From: Phycisphaeraceae bacterium
GTDB lineage: Bacteria > Planctomycetota > Phycisphaerae > Phycisphaerales > Phycisphaeraceae
Assembly (NCBI GenBank): GCA_020851395.1
Contig: JADZCW010000096.1
Coordinates: forward strand, 1 to 13,224
Direction: 5' to 3'
DNA length: 13,224 nt
Shown here: positions 12,954 through 13,224 of the stretch, piece after piece
Layout: each line of letters opens with the position of its first letter
How positions within the stretch are numbered: position 1 is the stretch's first letter
The notes under the pieces: model-generated
What the model saw: the letters and a program-made list of their open reading frames with translations, nothing else
Databases searched by the model: none
What the model was told of the DNA's origin: nothing
Position numbers and translations under genes: made by a program

Positions 12954-13224
12954 ATGGACGAACGACCGATCGGCCTGGTCGCGGCGGGCGGCCTGCTCCC
13001 CGTGGAGGTGGCCCGGGGCATCCGCGCCGCCGGACGGCGCGTGGCCTGTGTCGGGATGTACGGCCAGCATCACCCGGACTTGCCCGGCCTCTGCGACGTC
13101 TTCAGGACCGCCGGCATGATCCAGCTCGGCAAGTGGATCCGCCTGCTCCGCGGATGGAACGTCGCCCAGATGATCATGGTCGGCAGCGTCGACAAGACCC
13201 GCCTCTACCTGCCGATGGTCTTCA
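12954..13224 (+). CDS. lpxI: UDP-2,3-diacylglucosamine pyrophosphatase LpxI, N-terminal part (cut by window end)
   Basis: Only the first 90 residues are present and the frame is open to the window end. They match the N-terminal domain of LpxI (formerly DUF1009): IGLVAAGGLLPVEVARGIRAAGRRV at the start, then a conserved middle segment (MIQLGKWIRLLRGWNV) and the strand MIMVGSVDKTRL. LpxI hydrolyses UDP-2,3-diacylglucosamine to lipid X and UMP in lipid A synthesis, replacing LpxH in many bacteria. The full protein is usually about 270-280 aa, so roughly 190 residues lie beyond the window. The ATG has no ribosome binding site and sits 16 bases after a terminator, which argues for a leaderless or very short-leader mRNA. 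Other lipid A genes (lpxA, lpxB, lpxC, lpxD) are not visible here but may lie downstream. Confidence 0.85.
   Translation, partial: MDERPIGLVAAGGLLPVEVARGIRAAGRRVACVGMYGQHHPDLPGLCDVFRTAGMIQLGKWIRLLRGWNVAQMIMVGSVDKTRLYLPMVF

Overview
The window is a GC-rich stretch of bacterial chromosome that most resembles Planctomycetota, probably a Phycisphaerae-like lineage. The pointers are a PEP-CTERM exported protein ending in GRRR, an N-terminal zinc ribbon on a long acidic protein of a style common in planctomycetes, a diverged GH10-like protein, an LpxI-type lipid A enzyme and a stand-alone rpsD. This placement is inference from gene content; there is no rRNA marker here.

Layout. 1-1317 (+): 3' part of a GH10-fold protein whose two catalytic glutamates are both replaced. 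1326-5396 (-): a compact glcD-glcE-glcF operon for the three-subunit glycolate oxidase, convergent with the GH10-like gene. 5486-5836 (-): a small orphan lipoprotein. 6056-6739 (+): an aquaporin with an unusual selectivity filter, closed by a strong terminator. 6985-8334 (+): NADP-type glutamate dehydrogenase. 8536-9280 (+): rpsD with its own sigma70-like promoter and terminator. 9283-9355: a REPIN-like doublet of two inverted hairpins. 9422-10265 (+): fabI and its terminator. 10322-10975 (-): a PEP-CTERM protein. 11341-12937 (+): a zinc-ribbon/acidic-linker/hydrophobic-segment protein and its terminator. 12954-end (+): lpxI, cut by the window edge.

Most of the window is housekeeping: glycolate oxidation, ammonium assimilation, a ribosomal protein, fatty acid synthesis (FabI) and outer-membrane lipid A synthesis (LpxI). 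FabI and LpxI imply a Gram-negative-type envelope with lipid A. Apart from glcDEF, each gene looks like its own transcription unit, several of them bounded by visible hairpin-plus-T terminators.

No phage, defence, CRISPR or integrative system is visible. The observations most worth following are the aquaporin with a plant TIP2-like (ammonia-permeable) filter immediately upstream of an ammonium-assimilating enzyme, the catalytically dead-looking GH10 protein, the REPIN-like element, a potential G-quadruplex at the glcD/glcE junction, and hairpins overlapping or next to the ribosome binding sites of rpsD and fabI.
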